From Nocardioides sp. (GTDB lineage Bacteria > Actinomycetota > Actinomycetes > Propionibacteriales > Nocardioidaceae), in assembly GCF_025964975.1 (NCBI RefSeq), contig NZ_JAOPXV010000019.1, positions 1-32,471 of the forward strand: a stretch of 32,471 bases of DNA. The letters are read 5' to 3'. This document shows positions 16,194-24,404 of the stretch, one piece after another. Below the pieces are notes generated by a model. That model did not search any database. It was given only the letters and a program-made list of their open reading frames with translations, and had not been told where the DNA came from. The stretch's first letter is position 1; each line of letters opens with the position of its first letter. The position numbers were made by a program, and so were the translations under genes.

Positions 16194-17587
16194 GCGGGTG
16201 CCTCGTCGGACGCGTGCTCCGCAGGGTTCTCCGCAGGTGGTTCGCCGCTCGTCGCGACGCGGAGCACCGCGACGCCCACCAGGGCCGCGACCACTGACGC
16301 GACGATGACCCCGATCTTCGCGTCGTCGGTCAGCGCCTGCGACTGCGGGAACGAGAGCCCCGCGATGAACAGGGACACGGTGAACCCGATGCCTGCGACG
16401 GCCCCGAGTCCGATCATCATCGTCCACGTGGTGCGGTCGGGCAGCCGACCGAGGCCCAGCTTCACTGCGATGAAGGACGCCAGCACGATCCCGACCGGTT
16501 TGCCCAGCACCAGCCCACCGACGATCCCCAGGGAGACGGGCGACGTCACTGCCTCGCCGAAGCCGTCGAGGGACACCCCCGCGTTGGCCAGGGCGAAGAG
16601 CGGCAGTGCGACGTACGCCGAAAGCGGGTGCAGGGCGGCTTGCAGGCGCTCCACCATCGGCACCGACTCGGCGAGCAGGAACCGTAGGCGAGTGAGCTCG
16701 TCGGGGTCGAGGTGGTTGTCGGCGAGAGCGGTGCGGGCGTAGGTGCGCGCGACGTCCTCCTTGAGCAGCGCCCTGGCCGGCGTGATCAACCCGATCGCGA
16801 CGCCGGCCAGGGTCGCGTGCACGCCGGACTGGAACAGCGAGAACCACAGCACGACCCCGATCGCGACGTAGACCGGCACCGACCAGACGCGGAGCTTCTG
16901 CAGGACAACCATCACCAGCAGGAGTCCGACCGCGAGAGCGAGCCACGACAGGCGCAGGGAGTCGGTGTAGAACACCGCGATCACGATGATCGCGCCGATG
17001 TCGTCGACGATCGCCAGCGTCAGCAGGAAGAGGCGTGCCGAGGAGGGGATCCGCCGCCCGAGAAGCCCGATCACCCCGACGGCGAAGGCGATGTCGGTGG
17101 CCATCGGGATGCCCCACCCCTTCCCGGGCTCGCCGAAGCCGGTGATCGCGAGGTAGATGGCGGCCGGGACGACCATGCCGCCGAGGGCGGCGACGATCGG
17201 CAGGGCGGCGGTCTTCGGGTCACGGAGGTCACCGCTGACGAGCTCGTACTTGATCTCGAGGCCGACCACGAAGAAGAAGATCACCATCAGCGCGTCGTTC
17301 ACCCAGTGCTGCAGGGACTGCTCCATTCCGGAGCCGCCGAGGTCGATGCCGATCGTGGTGTGCCAGAAGGCGTCGTACGACGATGCTGCGGGGCTGTTCG
17401 CCCACAGCAGCGCGACGGCAGCGGCCAGCAGGAGCAGGACCGAGCCCGCCGTCTCGACCCGGAGGAACTCGCGGATGGGCCTCGCCACCAACCGGGCCAG
17501 CGGCTTGTTGCTGGCGAGGTAGGACGGCCCGGCGTTCCAGACGTCGTCGTCGGCGATGTCGGAGGACCCGTGGGGGGTGATCGGCAT
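16184..17587 (-). CDS. nhaA: Na+/H+ antiporter NhaA
   Basis: A 467-residue antiporter with about 12 membrane segments. The NhaA hallmarks are present: HWVNDALMVIFFFVVGLEIKYELVSGDLRDPKTAALP, GWGIPMATDIAFAVGVIGLLG (with an ion-path Asp) and LLTLAIVDDIGAIIVIAVFYT (with the paired Asp-Asp of the sodium site). It exports sodium in exchange for protons, relevant beside sodium-coupled symporters. It is about 80 residues longer than E. coli NhaA, from a polar N-terminal extension (DIADDDVWNAGPSYLASNKPLARLVARP) and a C-terminal tail. Start ATG 17587 is chosen because the frame further upstream crosses the promoter; AAAGG lies 13 bases before. Divergent from the holin-X-like gene. Confidence 0.93.
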   Translation of the reverse strand: MPITPHGSSDIADDDVWNAGPSYLASNKPLARLVARPIREFLRVETAGSVLLLLAAAVALLWANSPAASSYDAFWHTTIGIDLGGSGMEQSLQHWVNDALMVIFFFVVGLEIKYELVSGDLRDPKTAALPIVAALGGMVVPAAIYLAITGFGEPGKGWGIPMATDIAFAVGVIGLLGRRIPSSARLFLLTLAIVDDIGAIIVIAVFYTDSLRLSWLALAVGLLLVMVVLQKLRVWSVPVYVAIGVVLWFSLFQSGVHATLAGVAIGLITPARALLKEDVARTYARTALADNHLDPDELTRLRFLLAESVPMVERLQAALHPLSAYVALPLFALANAGVSLDGFGEAVTSPVSLGIVGGLVLGKPVGIVLASFIAVKLGLGRLPDRTTWTMMIGLGAVAGIGFTVSLFIAGLSFPQSQALTDDAKIGVIVASVVAALVGVAVLRVATSGEPPAENPAEHASDEAPAGS

Positions 17588-17783
17588 GGGCGGCGAGCGC
17601 CTTTCGGGTCGGGGAACTGCACCTCCGCGGCCACTGCGCCACGGGCCGACCAGACTTCCCGGCTCACCTGCCGCCAGCCTATCTGCCGGTGGCGGGCCGC
17701 GGGAACCGCAGGCGCGCTTGTGTAGGGTCGAGTGCGTCAGCGCGCGACGCGTACGCGCCACCGAAATGTGTGAGGACCTGCAG
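17588..17783. promoter_or_regulatory. Divergent promoter region nhaA / holin-X-like gene
   Basis: Minus strand: TAGGCT (plus-strand 17676-17681) gives a transcript with a leader of about 80 bases for nhaA. Plus strand: TAGGGT at 17723-17728 would start transcription near 17735, with a leader of about 49 bases containing GAGGA seven bases before ATG 17784. No clear operator was recognised. Confidence 0.55.
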
Positions 17784-18215
17784 ATGGCAACCGTTCAGGC
17801 CAAGCCGACATCCGTTCCGACCAAGCCCACCGACAAGGACGCCGAACCCACGATCGGCGGCCTCGTCATCGACGCCAGCCGCGACATCTCGACGCTCATC
17901 TCCAAGGAGATCCAGCTCGCGAAGTCGGAGCTCAAGGTCAGCTTCAAGCACGGTGGCGTGGGCATCGGACTCTTCGCCGGCGCCGCCTTCATCGGGATCC
18001 TCGCGGTCATCATGCTCTCGATCGCGATCGCCTACTTCTTGTCGATGACCGGTCTGCACCTGGCGTGGTGCTTCCTGATCGTCTTCGGCCTCTACCTCCT
18101 CATCGCCGCGCTCCTCGCCCTCATCGGGCTCAAGCAGGTCAAGCAGGTCAAGGCTCCCGAGCGCGCGATGTCGCAGGGCAAGCAGATCCCGGACGCCCTG
18201 CGCGGTCGCGCCTGA
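17784..18215 (+). CDS. Holin-X / DUF1469-type membrane protein (phage holin family by name only)
   Basis: A 143-residue protein. The N-terminal cytosolic segment contains IGGLVIDASRDISTLISKEIQLAKSELK, the conserved amphipathic stretch of the actinobacterial holin-X (PF07332) family. Two hydrophobic helices follow (GIGLFAGAAFIGILAVIMLSIAIAYFL and WCFLIVFGLYLLIAALLALIGL), then a basic tail. Family members are chromosomal, and no other phage gene is present, so a lysis role is unlikely; an envelope-organising role is possible. ATG 17784 has GAGGA seven bases upstream; an in-frame ATG at 17766 lacks one. A membrane protein of this type also lies next to the MarP region in M. tuberculosis (Rv3669, from memory). 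Confidence 0.8.
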   Translation: MATVQAKPTSVPTKPTDKDAEPTIGGLVIDASRDISTLISKEIQLAKSELKVSFKHGGVGIGLFAGAAFIGILAVIMLSIAIAYFLSMTGLHLAWCFLIVFGLYLLIAALLALIGLKQVKQVKAPERAMSQGKQIPDALRGRA

Positions 18216-18220
18216 CACCC

Positions 18221-18234
18221 GGCGCGCTCGCGCC
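18221..18234. terminator. Short GC hairpin in the gap between convergent genes
   Basis: GGCGC-GCTC-GCGCC lies in the 22-base gap between the stops of the holin-X-like gene and marP. Small, all-GC stem without a T-run; weak candidate. Confidence 0.35.
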
Positions 18235-18237
18235 TGA

Positions 18238-19413
18238 TCAGCCTGCGCAGTCGCCGGTGTCGACCTCGGTCGACGAGGTGACACCGAGGGCGGCGCTCTC
18301 GGCGATCTGTTCGGCCGTCAGCGCATAGCCGGTCTCCGGGTCGGTGACGGACGCGGCGAAGATCAACCCGACGACGTCTCCGACCGAGTTGACGATCGGC
18401 CCCCCCGAGTTGCCTTGACGGATCAGGGCGCGCAGGGAGTAGACGTCGCGGAGCACTGTCCCCTCGCCGTAGATGTCGGGCGAGCGCAGGCGCTGTTGGG
18501 ACCGGATCCGCCCGGTCTGGACGTCATAGGGGCCGTCCTGCGGATAGCCGAGGACGGCGACGCCGTCGGAGGCCTCTGCCTGCTGGTCGAAGACGAGGTG
18601 GGGCAGGTCGGAGTCGTCGAGCGCCAGGACCGCCACATCGATCTCGGGGTCGTAGACCACGACCGTGGCGGGCACGGTCGAGCCGTTGATCTCCACCTCC
18701 GGGTCGTCGACGCCGGCGACGACGTGCGCGTTGGTCATCAACCGGCCCGGTGAGTACAGGAAGCCGCTGCCCTCGACGCCGCTGCCGCACTTGTTGCTGC
18801 CGCGGACCTTGAGCACGCTCGGCTGGGCGTCGCTCACGTCGGGGTCGGTGAGCAGTCGTTGCGGCCCCGGGCCGACCTCGACGATCCGCTCTGGCGCGAA
18901 GGGTTCGAGGTAGCGCGGGAAGAAGGTGGTGCCGACCACGTTGTTGAAGGTGGCGAGGACCTCCGAGGCCTGGCCGGGGAGGACCTCGTCGACCTCGGCG
19001 AGCACGGTCGAGCCACGCACGATCGGGGTAATCGCGCCGATCCGCGAGCCGGAGATGGCCACGCCGAGCGCCCAGGCGACCAGCAGCACCGCCACCCCGC
19101 TCAGCGCCGCCCCACCGACGGCATCGACGGCGCGGATCGGCTGCCACTTGATGCGCGCCCGCAGCCGGGAGCCGACGTACTGCAGCAGCGCCTGTCCGAC
19201 CGAGGCCGACAGGATGACGATGAACAGGGCTCCGAGCGAGACCAACAAGGAGGGCTCGGCGTCACCGAGGGCGATCGGCGCGACCCAGACGCCGAAGAGG
19301 CCGCCGAGCAGGAGTCCCGCGGTGGCGAACGCGCCGGTGACGAAGCCTTGCCAGTACCCCGAGAGGGCGTAGACGCCCACGAGTGCCACCAGGCACCAGT
19401 CGAGGATGTTCAC
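18238..19413 (-). CDS. marP: MarP-type membrane serine protease
   Basis: A 391-residue protein with an N-terminal CvpA-like membrane domain of four helices (residues about 5-120) and a periplasmic chymotrypsin-like protease domain. The catalytic triad is His230 (TNAHVV), Asp259 (PEIDVAVL) and Ser336 (QGNSGGPIV), almost the same numbering as in M. tuberculosis MarP (Rv3671c). Cys209 and Cys389 are placed like the MarP disulfide that stabilises the active form. Known role there: survival of acid and oxidative stress by cleaving cell-wall substrates. It is the last gene of the nth-tlpA-nudix-marP operon, six bases after the Nudix stop. Confidence 0.92.
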   Translation of the reverse strand: MNILDWCLVALVGVYALSGYWQGFVTGAFATAGLLLGGLFGVWVAPIALGDAEPSLLVSLGALFIVILSASVGQALLQYVGSRLRARIKWQPIRAVDAVGGAALSGVAVLLVAWALGVAISGSRIGAITPIVRGSTVLAEVDEVLPGQASEVLATFNNVVGTTFFPRYLEPFAPERIVEVGPGPQRLLTDPDVSDAQPSVLKVRGSNKCGSGVEGSGFLYSPGRLMTNAHVVAGVDDPEVEINGSTVPATVVVYDPEIDVAVLALDDSDLPHLVFDQQAEASDGVAVLGYPQDGPYDVQTGRIRSQQRLRSPDIYGEGTVLRDVYSLRALIRQGNSGGPIVNSVGDVVGLIFAASVTDPETGYALTAEQIAESAALGVTSSTEVDTGDCAG

Positions 19414-19419
19414 GCGCGG

Positions 19420-20121
19420 CTACTCCTCGAACCTGGTGTTCGGCCGCGTCGGCGCGGTCGGTGTGGGATCACCTTGCAGCATGTGGTCGGGCAGGTCACG
19501 CATCCGCGCGGTGTCCCACTCGCTCGACCAGCCGAGGAAGTCGAAGAGCCGGGCGATGATCCCGGCGGTGAAGCCCCACAGGATGACGTCGCGCTCGGGC
19601 CCGATCAGGAAGCCGGGGCCCAGCCAGCCGGAGGGATGGCGGACGGTGATCCGGCTCTCGGGATCCATCAGCTCGTCGATGGCGACGTGGTGGATCGCGT
19701 GCACCTCGTCGGTGCTGACGACGTGGACGTGGCCCCGCTCGCGCCAATATCCCAGCACGGGGGTCACGGCGAAGTTCGACGGCGGCAGCCACAGCTCGGG
19801 CAGCTCGCCGAACACGTCGATCTCGGCGGGGTCGAGCCCGATCTCCTCCTCGGCCTCCCGGAGCGCCGCCTCGACGGCAGACTCCCCGGGGTCGATCCCC
19901 CCGCCGGGGAAGGAGACCTGCCCCGGGTGCGAACGCATGTGGTGGGCGCGCTCGGTGAGCACCAGCTCGCCCCTGCCGTCGCCGTCGAGGTCGGCGAACA
20001 GCATGAGCACGGCACCTCGCCGTGCGTCGGTGCCCTCGGGCGGCATGAATCGCGTCAGCTCGTGGACCGTGATCGCGTCCGCGGCCTGCGCCACGGGCGC
20101 CAACCAGCCGGGGAGGCTCAC
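19420..20121 (-). CDS. Nudix hydrolase, CoA pyrophosphatase type
   Basis: A 233-residue Nudix enzyme. The CoA-type signature LVLTERAHHMRSHPGQVSFPGG matches UPF0035, which marks CoA diphosphatases such as NudL/YeaB, and is directly followed by the Nudix box GGGIDPGESAVEAALREAEEEIGL with all metal-binding Glu residues. It would split CoA or oxidised CoA into 4'-phosphopantetheine and 3',5'-ADP. The start is GTG 20121, which overlaps the stop of the TlpA-like gene (GTGA); the frame further upstream lies over that gene and is a shadow. Counterpart of Rv3672c by position. Confidence 0.9.
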   Translation of the reverse strand: MSLPGWLAPVAQAADAITVHELTRFMPPEGTDARRGAVLMLFADLDGDGRGELVLTERAHHMRSHPGQVSFPGGGIDPGESAVEAALREAEEEIGLDPAEIDVFGELPELWLPPSNFAVTPVLGYWRERGHVHVVSTDEVHAIHHVAIDELMDPESRITVRHPSGWLGPGFLIGPERDVILWGFTAGIIARLFDFLGWSSEWDTARMRDLPDHMLQGDPTPTAPTRPNTRFEE

Positions 20122-20639
20122 AGGGTGGTCCCGAGGTGCTGCCCGACCAGGTCGGCGAGCTGGTCGGTCGACGTGATCTTCACGGCCTCGACGTGCGTGA
20201 CGCTGCCGTCGTCGTCGACGAAGGCGAGGTAGGGCAGCCCCCGGAGCACGGGGAAGGCGCCCTTGCCACTGATCTCCCCGTCCTGGTCGCTCACCAGCGC
20301 GAAGGTCACCCCCGCCTCCTCGACGAGGGCCCGCGCCTTCTCGGTCTGCAGGTCCTGGAAGTCGATGCCGAGCAGGGTGATGCGGTCGCCGTACGCCGCA
20401 TGGAACTCCTCGAGGATCGGCATCTCCTTGCGGCACGGCGGACACCAGGAGGCCCACAACGAGATGACGGCCGGGCCGCTGAACTCACCGAGATCGACGT
20501 CCTCCCCGCCGTCGAAGCCGGCCAGCGTGACGTCCGGCAGCCGGTCGTCGGCCACCTCGTCGCCGGACGCGGAGCAGCCGCTGAGCACCAGCGCGAGGCC
20601 CAACACCACGCACAGGGCGACGACCGTCCTGCGGATCAC
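20118..20639 (-). CDS. TlpA-like thioredoxin-fold lipoprotein
   Basis: A 173-residue exported thiol-disulfide protein. The N-terminus is a lipoprotein signal ([22 protein letters not shown]) with lipobox LSGC at Cys22, so it is anchored to the outer face of the membrane. The active site is [13 protein letters not shown], the CxxC of TlpA/ResE-type reductases, and the cis-Pro loop is in [14 protein letters not shown]. Role inferred: keeping extracytoplasmic thiols reduced or oxidised, possibly for the disulfide-containing MarP encoded downstream. GTG start overlaps the nth stop by four bases. Counterpart of Rv3673c. Confidence 0.9.
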   Translation of the reverse strand: MIRRTVVALCVVLGLALVLSGCSASGDEVADDRLPDVTLAGFDGGEDVDLGEFSGPAVISLWASWCPPCRKEMPILEEFHAAYGDRITLLGIDFQDLQTEKARALVEEAGVTFALVSDQDGEISGKGAFPVLRGLPYLAFVDDDGSVTHVEAVKITSTDQLADLVGQHLGTTL

Positions 20640-21373
20640 GCCGGTCCCTGCGTCGTGACCAGCTTCTCGGCCTCGATCGGATCCGTCGGACCCGTCCCGA
20701 ACGACGGGCACAACCGCGCGACCGGGCAGGCCCCGCACGCGGGCTTCTTGGCGTGGCAGCGGCGGCGGCCGTGCCAGATCAGGTGCTGGGAGAGAGGGGT
20801 CCAGTCGCGCTTGGGGAACAGCGCGCCGATCGCGTGCTCGACCTTGACCGGGTCGGCCTCCTCGGTCCACCCGAGTCGGCGCACGAGCCGGCCGAAGTGG
20901 GTGTCGACCGTGATGCCCGGGACGTCGAAGGCGTTGCCCAGGACGACGTTGGCGGTCTTGCGGCCCACGCCCGGCAGGGTCACCAGGTCGTCGAGGCGGC
21001 CCGGGACCTGCCCGTCGTAGCGCTCGACGAGCGCTTGGCTGAGCTTGAGGAGCGACTCGGTCTTGGCCCGGAAGAACCCGAGGGGGCCGACGATCTGCTC
21101 GAGGTGCTCACGCGGGGCCCCGGCCATCGCCGTCGGGTCGGGATAGGCAGCGAAGAGGGTGGGGCGGACCGCGTTGACGCGCCGGTCCGTGGTCTGGGCG
21201 CTGAGCACCGTCACGACCAGCAGCTGGAAGGCGTCGTCGAAGTCCAGCTCGCAGTGGGCGTCGGGGTAGGTCTCGGCCAGGATCCGGTTGACCTTGCGTG
21301 CTCGGCGCACGAGCGCGGTGTCCGGCGGGGTCGTGGGCAGGCTCGCGCGGCGCGTGGCAGGTCGGGCGGACAC
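20636..21373 (-). CDS. nth: Endonuclease III, DNA glycosylase/AP lyase
   Basis: A 245-residue base-excision repair enzyme that removes oxidised pyrimidines and nicks abasic sites. The helix-hairpin-helix is [17 protein letters not shown], holding the catalytic Lys (GRKTA), and the catalytic Asp is in VDTHFGR. The iron-sulfur cluster motif C-x6-C-x2-C-x5-C is complete ([17 protein letters not shown]). The LSAQTTD segment is also typical. Start GTG 21373. First gene of the minus-strand operon ending with marP, as in M. tuberculosis (Rv3674c). Divergent from crp over a 161-base region. Confidence 0.95.
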   Translation of the reverse strand: MSARPATRRASLPTTPPDTALVRRARKVNRILAETYPDAHCELDFDDAFQLLVVTVLSAQTTDRRVNAVRPTLFAAYPDPTAMAGAPREHLEQIVGPLGFFRAKTESLLKLSQALVERYDGQVPGRLDDLVTLPGVGRKTANVVLGNAFDVPGITVDTHFGRLVRRLGWTEEADPVKVEHAIGALFPKRDWTPLSQHLIWHGRRRCHAKKPACGACPVARLCPSFGTGPTDPIEAEKLVTTQGPA

Positions 21374-21534
21374 ACGGGCAGCCTACGACCCTTCACCGAC
21401 AGGCCCTTCGGGCAGCCAGATGTGGTCTGATGGACACCTCACGCCCGTGTGACACAGACCACGGCTAGGATTCCCACACCCCGAGCCGACGGCACCGGGT
21501 GAGTTTCCAGGGCAGCCCAAGTTGGAGGACACCG
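21374..21534. promoter_or_regulatory. nth-crp divergent region with crp promoter and possible Crp autoregulatory site
   Basis: Plus strand: TAGGAT at 21466-21471 is a good -10 box and would give a leader of about 57 bases, ending with GGAGG seven bases before GTG 21535. TGTGA-CACAGA-CCACG at 21438-21453 matches the left half of the Crp consensus exactly but only three of five bases of the right half. No clear -10 toward nth was found. Confidence 0.5.
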
Positions 21535-22212
21535 GTGGACAACGACGTGTTGCGGCAGGCTCCGCTCTTCAGTGCGCTCGATGACGAGGCGGCCACCGCG
21601 CTGCGCAACTCGATGAGCGAGTCCAAGCTGCGTCGGGGCGACGTGCTGTTCAGCGAGGGTGACTCCGGCGACAAGCTCTACATCGTGCTCGACGGCAAGG
21701 TGAAGCTCGGCCGTTCGGCCACCGACGGCCGCGAAAACCTGCTGGCAATCATGGGTCCCGGCCAGATGTTCGGCGAGCTGTCGCTGTTCGACCCCGGCCC
21801 GCGCTCGGCGACCGTCACCGCAGTCACCGACGCCACCTTCGCCTCGTTGTCCCACGAAGATCTCCTGCGCTGGCTCGACGGCCGTCCGATCGTCGCCCGC
21901 GGCCTCCTCTCCCAGCTGGCTGCCCGCCTGCGGAAGTCCAACGATGTCGTCGCCGACCTCGTCTTCTCCGACGTCCCGGGACGAGTGGCCAAGGCGCTGC
22001 TCGACCTCGCCGACCGGTTCGGCCGCACCGCCGACGACGGGGTCCACGTCCACCACGACCTGACGCAGGAGGAGCTCGCTCAGCTGGTCGGCGCCTCCCG
22101 CGAGACGGTCAACAAGGCGCTGGCCGACTTCGCGTCGCGTGGCTGGGTCCGGCTCGAGCCGCGCTCGGTCGTGATCATGGACGTCGAGCGCCTCTCCCGC
22201 CGAGCGCGCTGA
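21535..22212 (+). CDS. crp: Crp/Fnr family cAMP-type transcription regulator
   Basis: A 225-residue regulator, length equal to Rv3676 (Crp) and GlxR. The cyclic-nucleotide domain (about 5-120) contains the phosphate-binding cassette MFGELSLFDPGPRSATVTAV with the Glu and Arg that hold cAMP. The long dimerisation helix spans about residues 110-145, and the HTH (LTQEELAQLVGASRETVNKALADFASRGW) has the RETVNK recognition helix that reads TGTGA-N6-TCACA sites. No Fe-S cysteines. Start GTG 21535 is chosen for the GGAGG seven bases upstream. A near-consensus Crp site lies upstream of DUF485-actP at 12000. Its 3' end overlaps the decayed DMP19 gene by 38 bases. Confidence 0.94.
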   Translation: MDNDVLRQAPLFSALDDEAATALRNSMSESKLRRGDVLFSEGDSGDKLYIVLDGKVKLGRSATDGRENLLAIMGPGQMFGELSLFDPGPRSATVTAVTDATFASLSHEDLLRWLDGRPIVARGLLSQLAARLRKSNDVVADLVFSDVPGRVAKALLDLADRFGRTADDGVHVHHDLTQEELAQLVGASRETVNKALADFASRGWVRLEPRSVVIMDVERLSRRAR

Positions 22213-22857
22213 ACCTGAGCCGGAGGCGCTCGGCCACGCCCAGCCGGTGCTGCTTCATCGTCGCGAGCAGTGAGCCGTCGGCGTCGTCGTACATCAACGC
22301 CTTCACGCCCGTGTCGACCATGTAGAAGTGCCGGTCAGCGGTGTCGAGGAAGTGCCAGGCGACCGTCTCCGAGCCCCGGTGGACGTGGCTCGGGTCGCCT
22401 GCGGTGATGACACCGAGCTCGACACCAGCGATCGCGCACAGGTCGCGAATCGTCCGCGCGTCGTCGGGCATGTTCTCCCGTGGAAGACACGCGCCTTCGC
22501 CCGTCGGCGCTCCCCGGCGGGCAGTGCGTCGATGGCGCCGATCGTGCGGTCGAAGATCTCGGTGTGCCGCGGCGCACCGATCGGACGGAGGCCCTGGCCC
22601 ACCCGCGAGGCGAAGGTCCCCCGGAGCTGGGAGTTGAAGAGGAACTGGTCGTGGCCGCCGTTGTTGACCTCGGCCAGGTAGTAGTCGCCGTAGTACGCCG
22701 CCAGCGCGTCCTCGCTGATCTCGTCCTCGTCGAGGAACTCCTCGAACAGGGCGTTGACGATCGTGACGTTCGAGTACACGGTCGACTCCGCGTCCTCCGC
22801 GGCACCCTCCGCCGAGATCGCCAGTGGGGGGCCTGCGTTCATGGGAGCGTCGCTCAC
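22175..22857 (-). pseudogene. DMP19-like (DUF4375) protein, frameshifted
   Basis: Two minus-strand frames together make one protein. The first, from GTG 22857 or ATG 22842, reads to about 22480 and includes FEEFLDEDEISEDALAAYYG, YYLAEVNNGGHDQFLFN and AIDALPAGERRRAKARVFHG; the NGGxDQFxFN stretch is the DMP19/DUF4375 hallmark. The second, from about 22480 to the stop at 22175, continues with MPDDARTIRDLCAIAG and VAWHFLDTADRHFYMVDTG. The switch occurs at a GGG run near 22478-22480, equivalent to the loss of one base. Either a real mutation, a sequencing error, or a -1 slip. The family function is poorly known (DNA-mimic protein in Neisseria; no such claim is made here). Confidence 0.7.
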
Positions 22858-22938
22858 GGCCGGCTCAGAAATCGATCCGCCCTGGGCACCACCCGAGGCG
22901 GGGGTCGCCTGCGTCGTACAAGGTGAGAGGAGGTGCCC

Positions 22939-23440
22939 GTGACCGGTCGGTCCGATCGTGGAGCGTTCGACGAGTTCGTCCACGCCCGCAGCGGCGCGCT
23001 GGTGCGCACGGCATTCCTCCTCACCGGCGACCACCACACGGCCGAGGACCTCCTCCAGCACGTCCTGCTCCAGACCGCCCGCCACTGGGAGGGCATCGCC
23101 ATCTCGCCCGAGGCCTACGCCTGCCGCGTGAGGTATCACCAGAACATCTCTGGTGGCGCAAGCGTCGCTTCACAGAGGTGTGGGCCTCGGGGCGTACGAC
23201 GCAGGCCACCCCTCCCCCGACAGCGACCTCCGACTCACCCTGGACGCCGCGCTCGCCCAGCTGACGGCCAAGCAGCGGACCGTCCCCGTGCTGCGCTTCT
23301 TCGAGGACCTCACCGAGGTGCAGACCGCTCAGGCCATCGGCATCTCGGTCAGCACCGTGAAGTCCACGACCGGCCACGCCCTCGCCCGCCTGCGCGTCCT
23401 CGCGCCCGACCTCGCCGAACTCCAGGTGGTGGACCGATGA
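22939..23440 (+). pseudogene. SigE-family ECF sigma factor, broken by two frameshifts
   Basis: From GTG 22939 (AGGAGG five bases upstream) the first frame encodes region 2 of an ECF sigma factor: FDEFVHARSGALVRTAFLLTG, HHTAEDLLQHVLLQTARHW, ISPEAYACRVRYHQNIS. A one-base loss near 23149-23151 moves the natural continuation (WWRKRRFTEV) to a second frame, and another near 23181-23185 moves it to a third frame, in which region 4 is intact (LGAYDAGHPSPDSDLRLTLDAALAQLTAKQRT, then LTEVQTAQAIGISVSTVKSTTGHALARLRVLAP). The order and spacing are those of the actinobacterial SigE-type family. Some residues are also unusual (TVPVLRF for the common TVLVLRF), consistent with decay. Confidence 0.75.
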
Positions 23441-23505
23441 CACTCCACGTTCAGCTCCAGCAGGTGGGTGTGGCGTCGCCGTACCCGGCTTGTCTGACGG
23501 CGTAG
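23437..23505 (+). pseudogene. 22-residue remnant downstream of the sigma factor
   Basis: ATG 23437 overlaps the sigma stop (ATGA), as a co-translated partner would, but the frame ends at TAG 23503 after only 22 residues (MTLHVQLQQVGVASPY...). In this sigma family a membrane or anti-sigma-like gene starting in the same way often follows; here it appears truncated. The stop lies inside the arm of the following inverted repeat. Confidence 0.4.
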
Positions 23506-23588
23506 ACACGCGGACCGAAGTCACGGTCGGGCACCGAGACGACGCTGAGCGGTCGAGCGCCGACCGACCAATGTCCGCGTGTCTACGC
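23500..23588. terminator. Long inverted repeat between the sigma remnant and the MBL gene
   Basis: GCGTAGACACGCGGAC (23500-23515) and GTCCGCGTGTCTACGC (23573-23588) are perfect 16-base arms. Inside, CGGTCGG (23524-23530) pairs with CCGACCG (23560-23566). The stop codons of the remnant (plus) and of the MBL gene (minus) both fall in the outer arms. Candidate bidirectional terminator. Confidence 0.65.
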
Positions 23589-24404
23589 GCGATCGGTGAG
23601 GTGGGCCAGCTGCGCGCGGACCGACAGCTCGGCAGCTCCCCACAGCACCGGGTCGACGTCGGCGTAGACGATCTCGACGATCGCCCGGGGCAGGTCCTCG
23701 TGCGGGAGGCCCTCTCCGTCACGTCCTTGCGCGTGGAGGGTGCGCAGGGCGTCGCGCACCTGGTCGAGTCGCGTACGCCGATGGGCGATGTAGTGGTCCA
23801 GCGCAGCAAGCGCGTCGTCGATGACCGGTCCGTGGCCCGGCCAGATGGAGGTGATCCCCTGCGAGGAGCAGAGCGCGTGCAACCGGTCGAGCGAGGAGAG
23901 GTAGGCCCCCAGCGACCCGTCGGGGTGCGCGACGACGGTCGTCCCGCGGCCGAGCACCGTGTCCCCGGTGAGGACCGCGGACTCCGAGGGCACCATGAAC
24001 GACAGCGAGTCGCCGGTGTGACCCGGCGTGGCGACGACGCGCACCTCGAGCCCGCCCACGCTCACCACATCCCCGTCGACCAGCCCCTCCGACCCGAGAC
24101 GGAAGGCCGGGTCGAGAGCGCGTACGCCGCAGCCGTGCCGCTCGGCGAAGGCGCGCGCGGCCTCCGAGTGGTCGGCGTGGTGGTGGGTCAACAGCACGCC
24201 CACCACGTCCCCGCCGACCGCCGAGATCGCGTCCAGGTGCGACGCGATGTCGGGACCGGGATCGATCACCAGCGACTGCTCACCCGAGGCGAGCACCCAG
24301 GTGTTGGTGCCGTCGAGCGTCATGACGTTGGCGTTGGGGGCGAGCACGCAGGTGGCTGACGCGCCGAAGGTGCCGCCGGCCCAGCTCACCGGGGCGCCGT
24401 TCAT
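23583..24404 (-). CDS. MBL-fold metallo-hydrolase (LACTB2-like)
   Basis: A 273-residue metallo-beta-lactamase-fold protein. The metal motif is THHHADH at residues 73-79 (His74, His76, Asp78, His79), with further ligands in ATPGHTGDS, LTGDTVLG and WPGHGPV. The TLDGTNTWVL start of the fold and the C-terminal winged-helix segment (REDLP-like HEDLPRAIVEIVYADVDP) are those of LACTB2-type hydrolases/nucleases, so an RNase or thioester hydrolase is more probable than a beta-lactamase. ATG 24404 overlaps the upstream Nudix stop (ATGA). Counterpart of Rv3677c by position. Last gene of a four-gene minus-strand operon. Confidence 0.9.
   Translation of the reverse strand: MNGAPVSWAGGTFGASATCVLAPNANVMTLDGTNTWVLASGEQSLVIDPGPDIASHLDAISAVGGDVVGVLLTHHHADHSEAARAFAERHGCGVRALDPAFRLGSEGLVDGDVVSVGGLEVRVVATPGHTGDSLSFMVPSESAVLTGDTVLGRGTTVVAHPDGSLGAYLSSLDRLHALCSSQGITSIWPGHGPVIDDALAALDHYIAHRRTRLDQVRDALRTLHAQGRDGEGLPHEDLPRAIVEIVYADVDPVLWGAAELSVRAQLAHLTDRA

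Noticed and set aside
17784..18215. Holin family name taken as a sign of prophage
   Set aside because: No other phage gene, integrase or att-like repeat nearby; the family is a common chromosomal actinobacterial membrane protein.
21438..21453. Firm Crp autoregulation site
   Set aside because: Only the left half matches; kept as a possibility in the promoter entry but not as a separate finding.
23583..24404. Beta-lactamase (antibiotic resistance) reading of the MBL gene
   Set aside because: Sequence features and operon context fit LACTB2-type hydrolases; no beta-lactamase-specific features or signal peptide.
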